NCBI GenBank assembly: GCA_021299375.1
Contig: JAJTGR010000052.1
Coordinates: 1-64,000 of the forward strand
Source: Gemmatimonadota bacterium
Lineage (GTDB): Bacteria > Gemmatimonadota > Gemmatimonadetes > Gemmatimonadales > Gemmatimonadaceae
Direction: 5' to 3'
DNA length: 64,000 nucleotides
The translations under genes and the position numbers were made by a program. Under the pieces are notes generated by a model, which saw only the letters and a program-made list of their open reading frames with translations, was not told the origin of the DNA and ran no database searches. Below are positions 9,067 through 17,230 of this stretch, one piece after another (within the stretch, counting starts at the first letter, position 1; every line of letters begins with the position of its first letter).

Positions 9067-9576
9067 AACTGGGCGCGTGGACAGCCGCCGCCGCGCCCAT
9101 GTGCGGTGCTGTGCCGTGGCCGGACGACGCGACCTCACCAGCATTCGGTACGGCCGAGTCTCGACACGGGCGGCGGCGTGGCCTGCTGCCGTGGGTCCAC
9201 CTCGCCCAGCGTCACGATGCGCAGCCGCTGCTCCGCGAACACGGCTTCGACGCGTGCATGGTCCACCGGCATGCTGGCGGCGCTCCCGATGCCTTTGGGT
9301 ACGGATTCGACCAGACCGTCACCGGCTGGCAGGCCGGCGTTGGGCGGCACGAGCAGCCCAAGTCGACGCGCTGACGGACCCTCTGGATCGTGCGGGGGCC
9401 CCACCGGAAGCGGGGAGCCGTCGGGTGACCCCCTGTTGCATCGCAGCGCGTCCCTGAGGTTTCGACGTGTGCGTCTCCTGCCAGCACGCCGAGTTGCCGC
9501 GTCGTGCCGATGGTGGGGCAGGACGCAGGAGAGGGGGTATCGGCATCGCGCAGGGGCGGATGGAGGCCTCTACCCC
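9067..9576. other. Intergenic region with one doubtful small frame
   Basis: About 510 bp between recQ and the next rightward gene. Apart from the minus-strand frame at 9135-9404 nothing recognisable was seen on either strand. No terminator-like hairpin with a T tract follows recQ. Confidence 0.4.
9135..9404 (-). CDS. Doubtful small protein
   Basis: An 89-residue frame on the minus strand in an otherwise empty gap. Its second half (EAVFAEQRLRIVTLGEVDPR) has normal amino-acid composition and mostly G or C third positions, unlike the Arg/Pro-rich shadows around it. The N-terminal third looks less coding, so it may be a small gene with a later start (ATG near residue 45) or the tail of a decayed one. 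No family recognised and no promoter seen. Confidence 0.25.
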   Translation of the reverse strand: MGPPHDPEGPSARRLGLLVPPNAGLPAGDGLVESVPKGIGSAASMPVDHARVEAVFAEQRLRIVTLGEVDPRQQATPPPVSRLGRTECW

Positions 9577-10539
9577 ATGCGGTCCGACCTTGCGTTCTTT
9601 CGGCGCATGACCGACCAGCCGCATCCGCTCACCGCACTCACCCTTGTCCTCGGCCCGCCGCAGGATCTCCACCCTGCCTTCCTCGACTTTCAGGTTCGCG
9701 CCGAGCGAGGGGAGGCACTGGCGGAGCACGGGTGGGCGCAGCACGAGTATGCCGCGCTCGACGCGCTCACGCGGCGCGAGGGCGCAGTCACCTCGCACAC
9801 GCTGCTTGAAACGATCCTCGGCGGCGTGCTGCGGGTGGGGGTGTTCGTCGCCGACGTCGAGCGGCAGTGGGTGCGCCACGCCGATGGGCGCCTGTATGCG
9901 GCGCTGGCCGTCTGCTCGGAGGACGTGCGACCGCGGGCCGCGGCGTTGGCCCTGCACGATCCGGCGCTGGTGGATGCCCTCAACGGTGTGGCCACGGCGC
10001 TGTCGGCGTTGGATGGACGCGCTTCGGTGTGGTGGAGCAGTCGCACCACGTACGATACCGGGAGTGACGACCAGGTGCCGCGTACCGCAGCGGTCGTGCG
10101 TGCGCTCGCCGAGTTGGTGCTGGCCGAGGTGCCGCCGTTGGCGGATGACACGGTGCATCTGGCCGACGAGTTGCTGGCCGCCATTCGCATCGGCCGCGCG
10201 CTGGCGGACACGCCACAGTTGCCGCTGGTGCGGGAACTGCGTGCCCTCCGGCATCTCGACCCGATGCGCGTGGAATGGGCCCGAGTCTGCATGGACGCGT
10301 TCGCGCTCGGTGCGCTCGACGTGACACAACGGCCGGCGCCCGGTCCCGCGAATGACGCGCGCGGACTGGCGTATCTCTACCTTGGCAAGGAACGCAGCGA
10401 CCGGCTCAAGGCCGACCCGTACATCACGCCGCGCTTCCGCGGCGAGCTCGTGGCGAAGACGTGCATGACGGCGTACGCGCTGGAGCGGTTGGCGCCGCAG
10501 CCGTCGGAGGCGCTGTACCTGGCGATGGCTGGTGGTTGA
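9577..10539 (+). CDS. Conserved-looking protein of unknown function
   Basis: A 320-residue soluble protein not recognised. It has no signal peptide or membrane segment. Composition is Ala/Leu-rich with regular spacing suggesting mostly helical structure; aspartates and glutamates are frequent (YAALDALTRREG, VHLADELLAAIRIGRALAD). The C-terminal part, with YLYLGKERSDRLKADPYITP, looks the most conserved. Start ATG 9577 has a GGAGG 10 nt upstream; ATG 9607 is the alternative. The longer open frame upstream is Ser/Arg-rich and probably not translated. It stands alone, with ~500 bp gaps on both sides. Confidence 0.65.
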   Translation: MRSDLAFFRRMTDQPHPLTALTLVLGPPQDLHPAFLDFQVRAERGEALAEHGWAQHEYAALDALTRREGAVTSHTLLETILGGVLRVGVFVADVERQWVRHADGRLYAALAVCSEDVRPRAAALALHDPALVDALNGVATALSALDGRASVWWSSRTTYDTGSDDQVPRTAAVVRALAELVLAEVPPLADDTVHLADELLAAIRIGRALADTPQLPLVRELRALRHLDPMRVEWARVCMDAFALGALDVTQRPAPGPANDARGLAYLYLGKERSDRLKADPYITPRFRGELVAKTCMTAYALERLAPQPSEALYLAMAGG

Positions 10540-11071
10540 AGGCGGGCGCCGTCGCCGATGTCACTGTAGACGGGTGAACCGTCTGGCGTGTGCGTCGACA
10601 CCTCGATGCTGGCGGAAATCGCACGTTACGACCCGGTCTGTCTGAAGGGAAACCGGTGAGAGCACCTCGACGGCCAGCAGACGTGACATGACGGCGGACC
10701 ACTCCAGACGGGTACGGCGCGCGCGTGGTCGCGGGCACCACCCGCATGTCAGCTTGCGTGATGGTACCGGGCCGGAGTTCGAGATCCACGGGGGGCATGA
10801 TGGCCTCGCCATTCGCCGCCTCGCTCGCGAAGTCACCGTGCATGGCCATACCGTGCGTGGAGCGTCGGCAGGTTGGCAGGGGCGCATGCCCCTCGTGAAG
10901 CGCCTACGCTGCGGTGAGGGGGCCTGAAACGCCCCGGCTCCGGGGCCGTAGGGGCTCGGGCGACCCGCCGCCGTCTGGCGAATACCAGGACCGGTGCTAT
11001 CGTCCATCCATATCCACGCCACGGGGAGTGCCCGCTGGCCACTGTTCTTTCCTCCGACGTTTCTGTCACCG
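10540..11071. other. Intergenic region upstream of the LVIVD gene
   Basis: About 530 bp without a convincing gene. It holds a short GC hairpin (GCCCCG at 10931-10936 with CGGGGC at 10941-10946), without a T tract, and the element GGTGCTATCG near 10993, a possible -10 region for the next gene about 75 bp downstream. A minus-strand frame reaching in from 10849 was considered and not accepted. Confidence 0.4.
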
Positions 11072-13024
11072 ATGAACACAGCTCCCACCCGCCTGGCGGT
11101 GCTGCTGGCGGTCACGGCCGCGCTCGCCGCCTGCGCTCCATCCCGGAAGCCGGAGACGGCGCCGTCGCCGGCCACTGACCCCCGCAATTCCCTCAAGGCC
11201 GGCCTGTTTGACGCTGGCGAGTACACCTCGAATCTCAAGGTCGTCGGCAAAGCCGTCTCGCCCAAGGGATTCCTCGGCGAGACCAACTCCGACCTGGCTT
11301 TCACGGGCAACTACGTCATTCAGGGCAACTACAATGGCCCAGTGGTGTGGGACATCAGCAATCCGGCCAAGCCCACGTTGGTCGTGGCCTACGAGTGCCC
11401 GGCGTCGCAGAACGACGTGTCGGTGTACAAGAACCTGATGTTCATGTCGGCCGAGGCCTTGAACGGCCGCGTGGACTGCAAGCCGGGTGGTAGCCCGGCC
11501 GCGGTGAGCAAGGAGCGCATGCGGGGCGTGCGCATCTTCGACATCAGCAACATTCGTGAGCCGAAGCTCCTCGCCAACGTGCAGACCTGCCGTGGGTCGC
11601 ACACGCACACGGTGCTCGAGGATCCCAAGGACCGGGACAACATCTACATCTACGTGTCGGGATCGTCGGACATCCGCCCCAAGGGCGAACTCGCCGACTG
11701 CTCGAACGCGGCCAGCAGCGACGCGAACTCCAACCGTCTGCGCATCGAGATCATCAAGGTGCCGCTTGCCGACCCGAGCAAGGCCGCCGTGGTGAATCGC
11801 GCCAACATCTTTGCGGGGTTGAACGCTCCCAAGAACCACGGCCCGTCGAATGCCGACAAGGCGCAGCTCGAGGAGCTCACGAAGCGTGGGGCCTTCTTCG
11901 CCTTCATTCCCGACATGGGCATCGTCGAGGAACTGCCGCCGCAGATGGTGAAACCGGTGATCGACAACATCGTGAAGCAGCGCGGGGGTACGGTGGCCAC
12001 GGCGGCCGACTCGGCCGCGGCGCGTCCGATCATCGACAACATGGTCAAGATGTTCATGCAGCAGAACGGGCTCTTGCCGGACCCGAGTGGGAAACTCAAC
12101 GAGATGCGGCAGTGCCACGACATCACCGTGTACCCGGCGCTCGGCCTCGCGGGAGGCGCCTGCGAGGGGCATGGCCTGCTGCTCGACATCAGCAATCCGG
12201 TGAACCCGGTGCGTCTCGACGCCGTGGCCGACTCGAACTTCGCCTACTGGCACTCGGCTACGTTCAACAACGACGGCACGCAGATCCTGTTCAGCGACGA
12301 GTGGGGCGGCGGCGGTGCGCCCAAGTGCCGGCCGCTCGACAAGCCGGAGTGGGGTGCCAACGCGATCTTCGAGATCGTGAACAAGAAGCTGGTCTTCAAG
12401 AGCTACTACAAGATTCCCACGTACCAGACGGCGAACGAGAACTGCGTCGCCCACAACGGCTCGCTCATCCCGATCCCCGGGCGTGACGTGATGGTGCAGG
12501 CGTGGTACCAGGGCGGCATTTCGGTGTTCGACTGGACCGATCCGGCCAACCCGAAGGAGATCGCGAGCTTCGACCGCGGTCCGGTGGACGGGACGCGCAT
12601 GGAGATGGGTGGCTCGTGGTCGGTGTACTGGTACAACGGCCAGATCGTGAGCTCGGAAATCGCGCGCGGTCTCGACGTGGCCCAGCTGGTCCCTAGCCCC
12701 TACATCTCGCAGAACGAGATCGATGCGGCGAACACGGTCAAGTGGAGCGAACTCAACGCGCAGGGGCAGCCGAAGATCGTGTGGCCGCCCAGCTTTGCGC
12801 TGGCCAAGGCCTACACCGACCAGCTTGAGCGCAAGGGGTGCGCAGCGCCGGCGGTGTCGGCGCTGCGCTCGCAGATCGCAGCGGCCGAAAAGGCGAGCGG
12901 TGCGGCCCGCAACACGGCGCTGACGGCGGCCGTGACGGCGGCGGAAGGCGCGCGTGGCTGCGACGGCAAGAAGACGGACCTGCTCAAGAAGGCGCTGCAG
13001 GACCTGCAGGCGCCGGCGATGTAA
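11072..13024 (+). CDS. LVIVD-repeat beta-propeller lipoprotein
   Basis: A 650-residue exported protein. The N-terminus is a lipoprotein signal with lipobox LAAC (cysteine at ~residue 17), so it is probably anchored to a membrane. The body carries LVIVD-type propeller repeats: phrases such as GPVVWDISNPAKPTLV, GVRIFDISNIREPKLL, GLLLDISNPVNPVRL and ISVFDWTDPANPKEI mark successive blades. The last ~90 residues are Ala/Lys-rich and probably helical. LVIVD propellers are surface or secreted proteins of unknown ligand. ATG 11072 is chosen because it begins the signal peptide; the frame continues upstream without signal features. A hairpin follows the stop. Confidence 0.85.
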   Translation: MNTAPTRLAVLLAVTAALAACAPSRKPETAPSPATDPRNSLKAGLFDAGEYTSNLKVVGKAVSPKGFLGETNSDLAFTGNYVIQGNYNGPVVWDISNPAKPTLVVAYECPASQNDVSVYKNLMFMSAEALNGRVDCKPGGSPAAVSKERMRGVRIFDISNIREPKLLANVQTCRGSHTHTVLEDPKDRDNIYIYVSGSSDIRPKGELADCSNAASSDANSNRLRIEIIKVPLADPSKAAVVNRANIFAGLNAPKNHGPSNADKAQLEELTKRGAFFAFIPDMGIVEELPPQMVKPVIDNIVKQRGGTVATAADSAAARPIIDNMVKMFMQQNGLLPDPSGKLNEMRQCHDITVYPALGLAGGACEGHGLLLDISNPVNPVRLDAVADSNFAYWHSATFNNDGTQILFSDEWGGGGAPKCRPLDKPEWGANAIFEIVNKKLVFKSYYKIPTYQTANENCVAHNGSLIPIPGRDVMVQAWYQGGISVFDWTDPANPKEIASFDRGPVDGTRMEMGGSWSVYWYNGQIVSSEIARGLDVAQLVPSPYISQNEIDAANTVKWSELNAQGQPKIVWPPSFALAKAYTDQLERKGCAAPAVSALRSQIAAAEKASGAARNTALTAAVTAAEGARGCDGKKTDLLKKALQDLQAPAM

Positions 13025-13037
13025 CTGCGTCGGCAAG

Positions 13038-13071
13038 GCGGGCGCCATCACCACGAGGAGGTGGCGCCCGC
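13038..13071 (+). terminator. Hairpin downstream of the LVIVD gene
   Basis: A perfect 10-bp stem (13038-13047 with 13062-13071) with a 14-nt loop lies 14 nt past the stop codon. There is no T tract. It is followed at once by the promoter of the next gene, which supports a terminator or 3'-end role. Confidence 0.5.
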
Positions 13072-13083
13072 TCGACCGACGCG

Positions 13084-13095
13084 TAGTTTGCCGGC
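13084..13095 (+). promoter_or_regulatory. Likely -10 box of a leaderless promoter (S33 peptidase)
   Basis: TAGTTT (13084-13089) followed by GCCGGC and the ATG at 13096. The same GCCGGC spacer separates box and start at mqnB. No Shine-Dalgarno sequence is present. Confidence 0.55.
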
Positions 13096-14079
13096 ATGAC
13101 CCGTTTGCGCCTGATCTCCTGCGCCGTCGCCCTGGCAGCCTGCACCGGTGACGCGCCCGCGTCGCGCGATACCACCGGCGGTTTATCGGCCGCTGACACC
13201 GTGCCCTCGCAGGAAGGCTACGTCGATGTCCCCGGCGGCAAGGTGTGGTATCGCCGCATCGGCGACGGCCCCGGCGTACCGCTGCTGGCGCTGCATGGCG
13301 GCCCCGGCGGGACCTCCTGCCGGTTCGAGGTGCTGGCGCCGCTTGCGAGGGACCGCCCGGTCATCTTCTATGACCAGTTGGGCTCCGGGCGTTCCGATCA
13401 CCCAGCGGACACGTCTCTCTGGCAGCTGCCGCGCTTCGTAGAGGAGCTGGCCGCGGTGCGGCGGGCGCTCAACCTCGAGCGCGTACACCTCCTGGGACAC
13501 TCGTGGGGCGGGGCGCTGGCGGCCGAGTACCTCGTGGCGGCGCAGCCTGCGGGCATCGTGAGCGTGATCTTCAGCAGCCCGCTCATCTCCACCCCGCGGT
13601 GGATCGCCGACGCCGACAGCCTGCGTGCACTGTTGCCGGATTCCATCCAGCGCGTGCTGGATGCGAATGAGGCGGCAGGCACGATCGACTCGCCGGCCTA
13701 CCAGGCCGCCACCGACACGTTCTACGGGCGCCACGTGCGGCGCCTCCCGGTCACCGATGAGCCGCGATGCGCCGGCGTCGCCTCGAACGACACGATCTAT
13801 CGCCAGATGTGGGGCCCCACCGAGTTCCGCAGCACGGGGTCGCTGCGCACGTGGACCCGCGCGGCTGATCTCGCGGCGATCACGGTGCCGACGCTGTTCA
13901 TCGCCGGCGAGTTCGACGAGGCGCGTCCCACCACGCTCGAGGAGTTCCGCCGCACCATGCGCGCCGCTCGGCTGGTCACCATTCCCGGTGCTGCACACGC
14001 GGCCATGCGCGAGAAACCGGCCGAATACCTCGCGGCGCTGCGTTCCTTCCTGGCCGACGTCGAAGCGAAGCAGCCGTAA
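13096..14079 (+). CDS. Proline iminopeptidase-family (S33) lipoprotein
   Basis: A 327-residue alpha/beta hydrolase of peptidase family S33, which releases N-terminal proline from peptides. The N-terminus is a lipoprotein signal with lipobox LAAC, placing the enzyme in the envelope rather than the cytoplasm where most family members act. Key residues: oxyanion motif HGGPGG near 67; family marker YDQLGSGRSD; nucleophile Ser136 in GHSWGG; acidic residue in GEFDEARP near 273; and His301 in PGAAHAAM. One base separates its stop from the next gene. It may also act on other small amides or esters. Confidence 0.85.
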   Translation: MTRLRLISCAVALAACTGDAPASRDTTGGLSAADTVPSQEGYVDVPGGKVWYRRIGDGPGVPLLALHGGPGGTSCRFEVLAPLARDRPVIFYDQLGSGRSDHPADTSLWQLPRFVEELAAVRRALNLERVHLLGHSWGGALAAEYLVAAQPAGIVSVIFSSPLISTPRWIADADSLRALLPDSIQRVLDANEAAGTIDSPAYQAATDTFYGRHVRRLPVTDEPRCAGVASNDTIYRQMWGPTEFRSTGSLRTWTRAADLAAITVPTLFIAGEFDEARPTTLEEFRRTMRAARLVTIPGAAHAAMREKPAEYLAALRSFLADVEAKQP

Positions 14080-14080
14080 C

Positions 14081-14410
14081 GTGACCGCTCCCGTGCACCT
14101 CGGCCGCCAGACACTGCCTGGCCTGATTGCCCAGTGGGCGCGCATCGTGGACGCCATCGAACGCCGTGACACCGGCGGGCACGACCTGCGCGCCGACATC
14201 GACGTGCGGCACGAAATCGCCGGTCGGGTACGCACACGCCCCACGTCGGTGGATACGCGGGAGATGCTCGCCGAACTCGATGCCCAGTACCTCGCTGGCA
14301 CGGTGGCATCGGCGACATGCATCCACGGTGCCGACCGCGCCGCCGCCGAAGGGTGGACGGCGGCGCGCGAGTGGTACTACTGGCGGGTGCCGGTGGGCGG
14401 CGGCGCGTAA
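14081..14410 (+). CDS. Small protein of unknown function
   Basis: A 109-residue soluble protein starting at GTG 14081, one base after the S33 peptidase stop, so it is probably co-translated with it. It is acidic and basic in alternation with a central IDVRHEIAGRVRTRPTSVDTREM region and a C-terminal REWYYWRVPV. No domain recognised. Its 3' end overlaps the 3' end of the convergent gene by 34 bp. The reading frame is open far upstream inside the peptidase gene in another phase, which is a shadow. Tight spacing and normal composition support it being real. Confidence 0.5.
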   Translation: MTAPVHLGRQTLPGLIAQWARIVDAIERRDTGGHDLRADIDVRHEIAGRVRTRPTSVDTREMLAELDAQYLAGTVASATCIHGADRAAAEGWTAAREWYYWRVPVGGGA

Positions 14411-14907
14411 CCCGGTGGCGGTCCGTCGGGGTGCATGCGGCATGCCGGCGGCTGTTCGATGGTGTAGGTCAGGTTCACGATGCGCCACGCGCTCCCCACC
14501 TGCACCAGCGTGAAGTGGTCGACGCCGCAGTGCGACCATTTCCCCTCGGCCCACAGATCGTACGGCAGCCACACCGACGCCACCGTGCCCGACACGCGCA
14601 CCGAGGGGGCGTAGCCGCGCTCGATGATGGGCGCGCGCCGCCCGGTCGCGCGCTGTTGGGCGACGGTGCGGAGGCGCATCGTGCCGCCCTGGCCTGGCTG
14701 CTCGCGAGCGATGAATACCTGCGCCTCCGGCACCATGAGGTCGGAGAGCGAATCGACGGCGCCGCTGTTGATGTAGCGCATGGCCGAATCGACGACAGCC
14801 ATGACGGCGGCGTTGCGCGCGTCGGCGATCGGGGCGGTCCGGTGCGCGGCGGCCGCGCAGCCGGCCAGCGAGAGCAGGAGGAGCGGCGTGCGGTGTCGCA
14901 TGGGCAT
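14377..14907 (-). CDS. NTF2-like (SnoaL/DUF4440-type) lipoprotein
   Basis: A 176-residue exported protein. The N-terminus (MPMRHRTPLLLLSLAGC) is a lipoprotein signal with lipobox LAGC. The mature part looks like a cone-shaped NTF2-like fold: a helix with MAVVDSAMRYINSGAVDSLSDLM, then strands with RVSGTVASVWLPYDLWAEGKW, and a final VDHFTLVQVGSAWRIVNLTYT hairpin typical of DUF4440 or SnoaL-like proteins. Such proteins bind or isomerise small ligands; nothing more specific can be said. ATG 14901 two codons downstream is equally possible. Its tail overlaps the convergent 109-residue gene. Confidence 0.65.
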   Translation of the reverse strand: MPMRHRTPLLLLSLAGCAAAAHRTAPIADARNAAVMAVVDSAMRYINSGAVDSLSDLMVPEAQVFIAREQPGQGGTMRLRTVAQQRATGRRAPIIERGYAPSVRVSGTVASVWLPYDLWAEGKWSHCGVDHFTLVQVGSAWRIVNLTYTIEQPPACRMHPDGPPPGYAPPPTGTRQ

Positions 14908-14935
14908 CAGGTCGGCCACGGGAAGCGCCGCGCGT

Positions 14936-15739
14936 TCACGGCGTGGGCGAGGGGGGCGTACCCGTGGCCACGAGCCGGGCCACGGCCTGCAGCCCGTCCT
15001 CACCGATGTCGAGGCTGTGCTGGTTCACATACAGTCGGATATGCGCATCGCACACCTCGTCGGACATTTCCTGCGAGTGCGCGCGCACATAGGCACGGCT
15101 GTCGTTCGGATGGGTGAAGGCATGTTGCACCGAGGCCCGAATCGCGCGCTCGGCGCTCGCGATCGTGCCGGCGTCGAGGTCCGCCCGGGCGCAGATGCCC
15201 GCAAGCGGCACGGGCAAGCCGGTCTCGGCTTCCCACCACGCGCCGAGGTCGGCCACCTGTACGAGCCCGTGCTCGGCGTACGTGAAGCGGCTTTCGTGGA
15301 TGATGAGGCCGGCATCCACCTCGCCGCTGGCGACCGCCCGGAGTATGCGGTCGTAGCGCAGCGCGACGACGTCGGCGAGGGTGGGGGCGGCGAGCCGCAG
15401 CAACCGGTAGGCGGTGGTCTCGCGTCCGGGAATCGCGAGCCGAACGCGCGTCGCCTCGTCGAGCGACATGGCCGTGCGCGCCACGACCAGTGGCCCCACC
15501 CCGTGGCCGAGCGCGGCGCCGCTGCGCAGCAGGCGGTAGCGGTCGCCCACGGTGGCGAACGCACCCACGCTCAGCTTGGTGAGATCGAACTCGCCCGTGC
15601 GCGCGCGCCGGTTCAGCTCCTCGATGTCGAGCAGCACCGGCTCGATACGGAACGGGGCGTCCACCAGGCCATGTGTGAGCGCATGGAAGGCGAACGTGTC
15701 GTTCGGGCAGGGGGAGTAGCCGAAGGTCAGCCGATGCAC
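14936..15739 (-). CDS. mqnD: 1,4-dihydroxy-6-naphthoate synthase (menaquinone, futalosine pathway)
   Basis: A 267-residue enzyme that converts cyclic dehypoxanthinylfutalosine to 1,4-dihydroxy-6-naphthoate. It has the periplasmic-binding-protein-like MqnA/MqnD fold. MqnD markers: the N-terminal LTFGYSPCPNDTFAFHAL segment (cited in part), DIEELNRRA, DLTKLSVGAFA, and GLIIHESRFTY with the conserved histidine. Start is GTG 15739, which overlaps the end of mqnB by 13 nt, so the two genes are translationally coupled. No ATG is available near the conserved N-terminus. The rest of the pathway (mqnA, mqnC, mqnE) is not in the window. Confidence 0.9.
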   Translation of the reverse strand: MHRLTFGYSPCPNDTFAFHALTHGLVDAPFRIEPVLLDIEELNRRARTGEFDLTKLSVGAFATVGDRYRLLRSGAALGHGVGPLVVARTAMSLDEATRVRLAIPGRETTAYRLLRLAAPTLADVVALRYDRILRAVASGEVDAGLIIHESRFTYAEHGLVQVADLGAWWEAETGLPVPLAGICARADLDAGTIASAERAIRASVQHAFTHPNDSRAYVRAHSQEMSDEVCDAHIRLYVNQHSLDIGEDGLQAVARLVATGTPPSPTP

Positions 15740-16302
15740 GACGCGAACTCCGCGACGAGTCGTGGAGTGGCCACCGTGATCGCGGCGAACGCGGCATCGA
15801 ACTGCCAGCGACGACGATCCGGCTCCTCGATGTGATTGGAGATGGCCCGCACTTCGAGCGCGGGGACGCCAGCCAGCTGCGCAGCGCGCAACACGCCGAA
15901 GCCCTCCATGGCCTCCACATCGCAGCCAATCGTGCCGCCGACTCGCGCACTGGTACCGATCGTCATGACCGGCGCATGCGGCAGGGCGCGTCGGGCGGCG
16001 GTCAACAACGCCAGCGGCGCCACGACCGATCGCGGTGCCCAGGACTCTGGCACCTCGAGGTCGCAATAGCGGGCCGCCTCGCCGATCAGCAGCGCGGGCG
16101 GCAACAGCCCGGACGCCACGCGCGCGCCGGCGATGCCCACGTGCAGGATCGCCGCCGGCCGCTCGGCGGCGATGGCTGCGGCCGTGCGCCCCGCTGCATC
16201 CACCGGCCCGACACCGCAGACGAGGGTGCGCCAGCCCTCCGGCGTGGCGAGTTCCCGCTCGGTGGCTGCAATGACCAGGATGGGAGCCGGTGAATTCCGC
16301 AT
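15727..16302 (-). CDS. mqnB: Futalosine hydrolase
   Basis: A 191-residue nucleosidase of the purine nucleoside phosphorylase/MTA-SAH nucleosidase fold. It cleaves futalosine to dehypoxanthine futalosine and hypoxanthine in menaquinone synthesis. Family marks are ILVIAATERE at the N-terminus, LHVGIAGA with its glycine-rich turn, CDVEAMEGFGVLRAAQLAGVP around the substrate glutamate, and EVRAISNHIEEPDR near the C-terminus. First gene of an mqnB-mqnD pair. ATG 16302 is preceded by TAACTT and a 6-nt GCCGGC spacer, so the message is probably leaderless. Confidence 0.88.
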   Translation of the reverse strand: MRNSPAPILVIAATERELATPEGWRTLVCGVGPVDAAGRTAAAIAAERPAAILHVGIAGARVASGLLPPALLIGEAARYCDLEVPESWAPRSVVAPLALLTAARRALPHAPVMTIGTSARVGGTIGCDVEAMEGFGVLRAAQLAGVPALEVRAISNHIEEPDRRRWQFDAAFAAITVATPRLVAEFASCIG

Positions 16303-16314
16303 GCCGGCAAGTTA
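16303..16314 (-). promoter_or_regulatory. Likely -10 box of a leaderless promoter (mqnB)
   Basis: Minus-strand TAACTT (16314-16309), spacer GCCGGC, then ATG 16302. The six-base spacer is identical to that of the S33 peptidase gene. Confidence 0.55.
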
Positions 16315-16382
16315 CCGGGATGTGCAGCCGAGCAGAATCACCGGCGGTCTTGCCTCGCCGGCGCCGGTCGATCGCGCCAGCC

Positions 16383-17165
16383 TCAGAACCGGAGCGACAG
16401 GCAACTGAGTCCGCCGTCCATCTTGGCAAACTCGCTCATGTCCAGCGGTTCGAGCTGGTAGCCGGCCTGGCGCAGCATGGCCTGCGTGGCCGGGAATCCC
16501 TCGGCGACGAAGAGCCCGTCGTTTACGCGTACGCAGTTGGCGGCGTACTCCTCGCCTGCGGGGACCCGGAGTACATCGTGGTCGGCGAAGGCCTCGTGCG
16601 CCGCCAGCGCGGCGATACTGAGCACGCGGCCAACGTCGAGCGCCACGACCCCGCTCTTGAGATGGAGGATGCCCGGGATGGTCCGGATGTCCACCGTGCG
16701 TGCCTCGATGCCGAACGATGTGAGCCACGCGCCGAGTTGCCGGGCGCCCTCGGCATTGGTGCGATGGGAAAGCCCGATGAAGACGGTGGGCCCGGCTTCA
16801 CACACGTCGCCAGCGTCGAGCGTGCCGGGGGCGGTGATGTGCGGTACCGCACCGAAGAACGTACGCAGCGCCTCGCCGATGGCGGCGACCTCGCCGCGCC
16901 GGCTGGCCGCACCGGGGCGCGTGAGGATGGCGCCCTGCCCGGGGAGGACGAGCGCGGTGTCCTCGACGAAGGTCGAGTCAGGGAGTGTGTCGTCGGGCGG
17001 CAGCGTGACGAGTGCGCAGCCGTGGCGCTCGAGGGCGGCACAGTACGCGGCATGCTGGATGAGGGCGCGGTCGATGTCGGGGCGGCCCAGATCAACCGTG
17101 GTCAGCCCCTGCGCGAAAGTGCGCCCCGGCGTCCGTACGATGGCGTGCGTAAAGCGGGCGAACAG
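16383..17165 (-). CDS. Dimethylarginine dimethylaminohydrolase-family protein, apparent CTG start
   Basis: A 260-residue amidinotransferase-fold hydrolase matching DDAH, which turns N-omega-methylated arginines into citrulline plus methylamine. Landmarks: FTHAIVRTPG near the N-terminus, DSTFVEDTALV with acidic substrate residues, LDAGDV, GLSHRTN, His ~166 in ILHLKSG and nucleophile Cys255 in GGLSC close to the C-terminus, the same spacing as in known bacterial DDAH. The frame has no ATG, GTG or TTG between the upstream stop (17202-17204) and residue ~121. CTG 17165 has GGAG six bases upstream and gives the expected N-terminus. Divergent from an amino-acid permease, 65 bp away. Arginine- or other guanidine-directed specificity is possible. 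Confidence 0.82.
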   Translation of the reverse strand: MFARFTHAIVRTPGRTFAQGLTTVDLGRPDIDRALIQHAAYCAALERHGCALVTLPPDDTLPDSTFVEDTALVLPGQGAILTRPGAASRRGEVAAIGEALRTFFGAVPHITAPGTLDAGDVCEAGPTVFIGLSHRTNAEGARQLGAWLTSFGIEARTVDIRTIPGILHLKSGVVALDVGRVLSIAALAAHEAFADHDVLRVPAGEEYAANCVRVNDGLFVAEGFPATQAMLRQAGYQLEPLDMSEFAKMDGGLSCLSLRF

Positions 17166-17219
17166 ATGGTGCTCCGAAGAAGTTGACGGCCGAGTATGGC
17201 GTCAGGGTGGTCCCAGCGG

Positions 17220-17230
17220 AATACTTGGCG
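17220..17230 (+). promoter_or_regulatory. Possible -10 box before the APC permease
   Basis: AATACT (17220-17225) lies 5 nt before ATG 17231, in the 65-bp gap shared with the divergent DDAH gene. It supports ATG 17231 over the TTG at 17183. Confidence 0.35.

Noticed and set aside
7099..9144. 681-codon minus-strand frame over recQ
   Set aside because: Shadow of recQ; composition is His/Arg/Gly-rich and no domain is visible, while the plus strand has all helicase motifs.
10424..10849. Minus-strand frame of 141 codons with a natural-looking N-terminus (MHGDFASEAANGEAI)
   Set aside because: Its second half becomes Arg/Ser/Pro-rich and overlaps the 3' part of the gene at 9577-10539 in antisense; a decayed gene is possible but cannot be supported.
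11066..13054. 662-codon minus-strand frame over the LVIVD gene
   Set aside because: Antisense shadow of a high-GC gene with periodic Arg/His/Val content; no family features.
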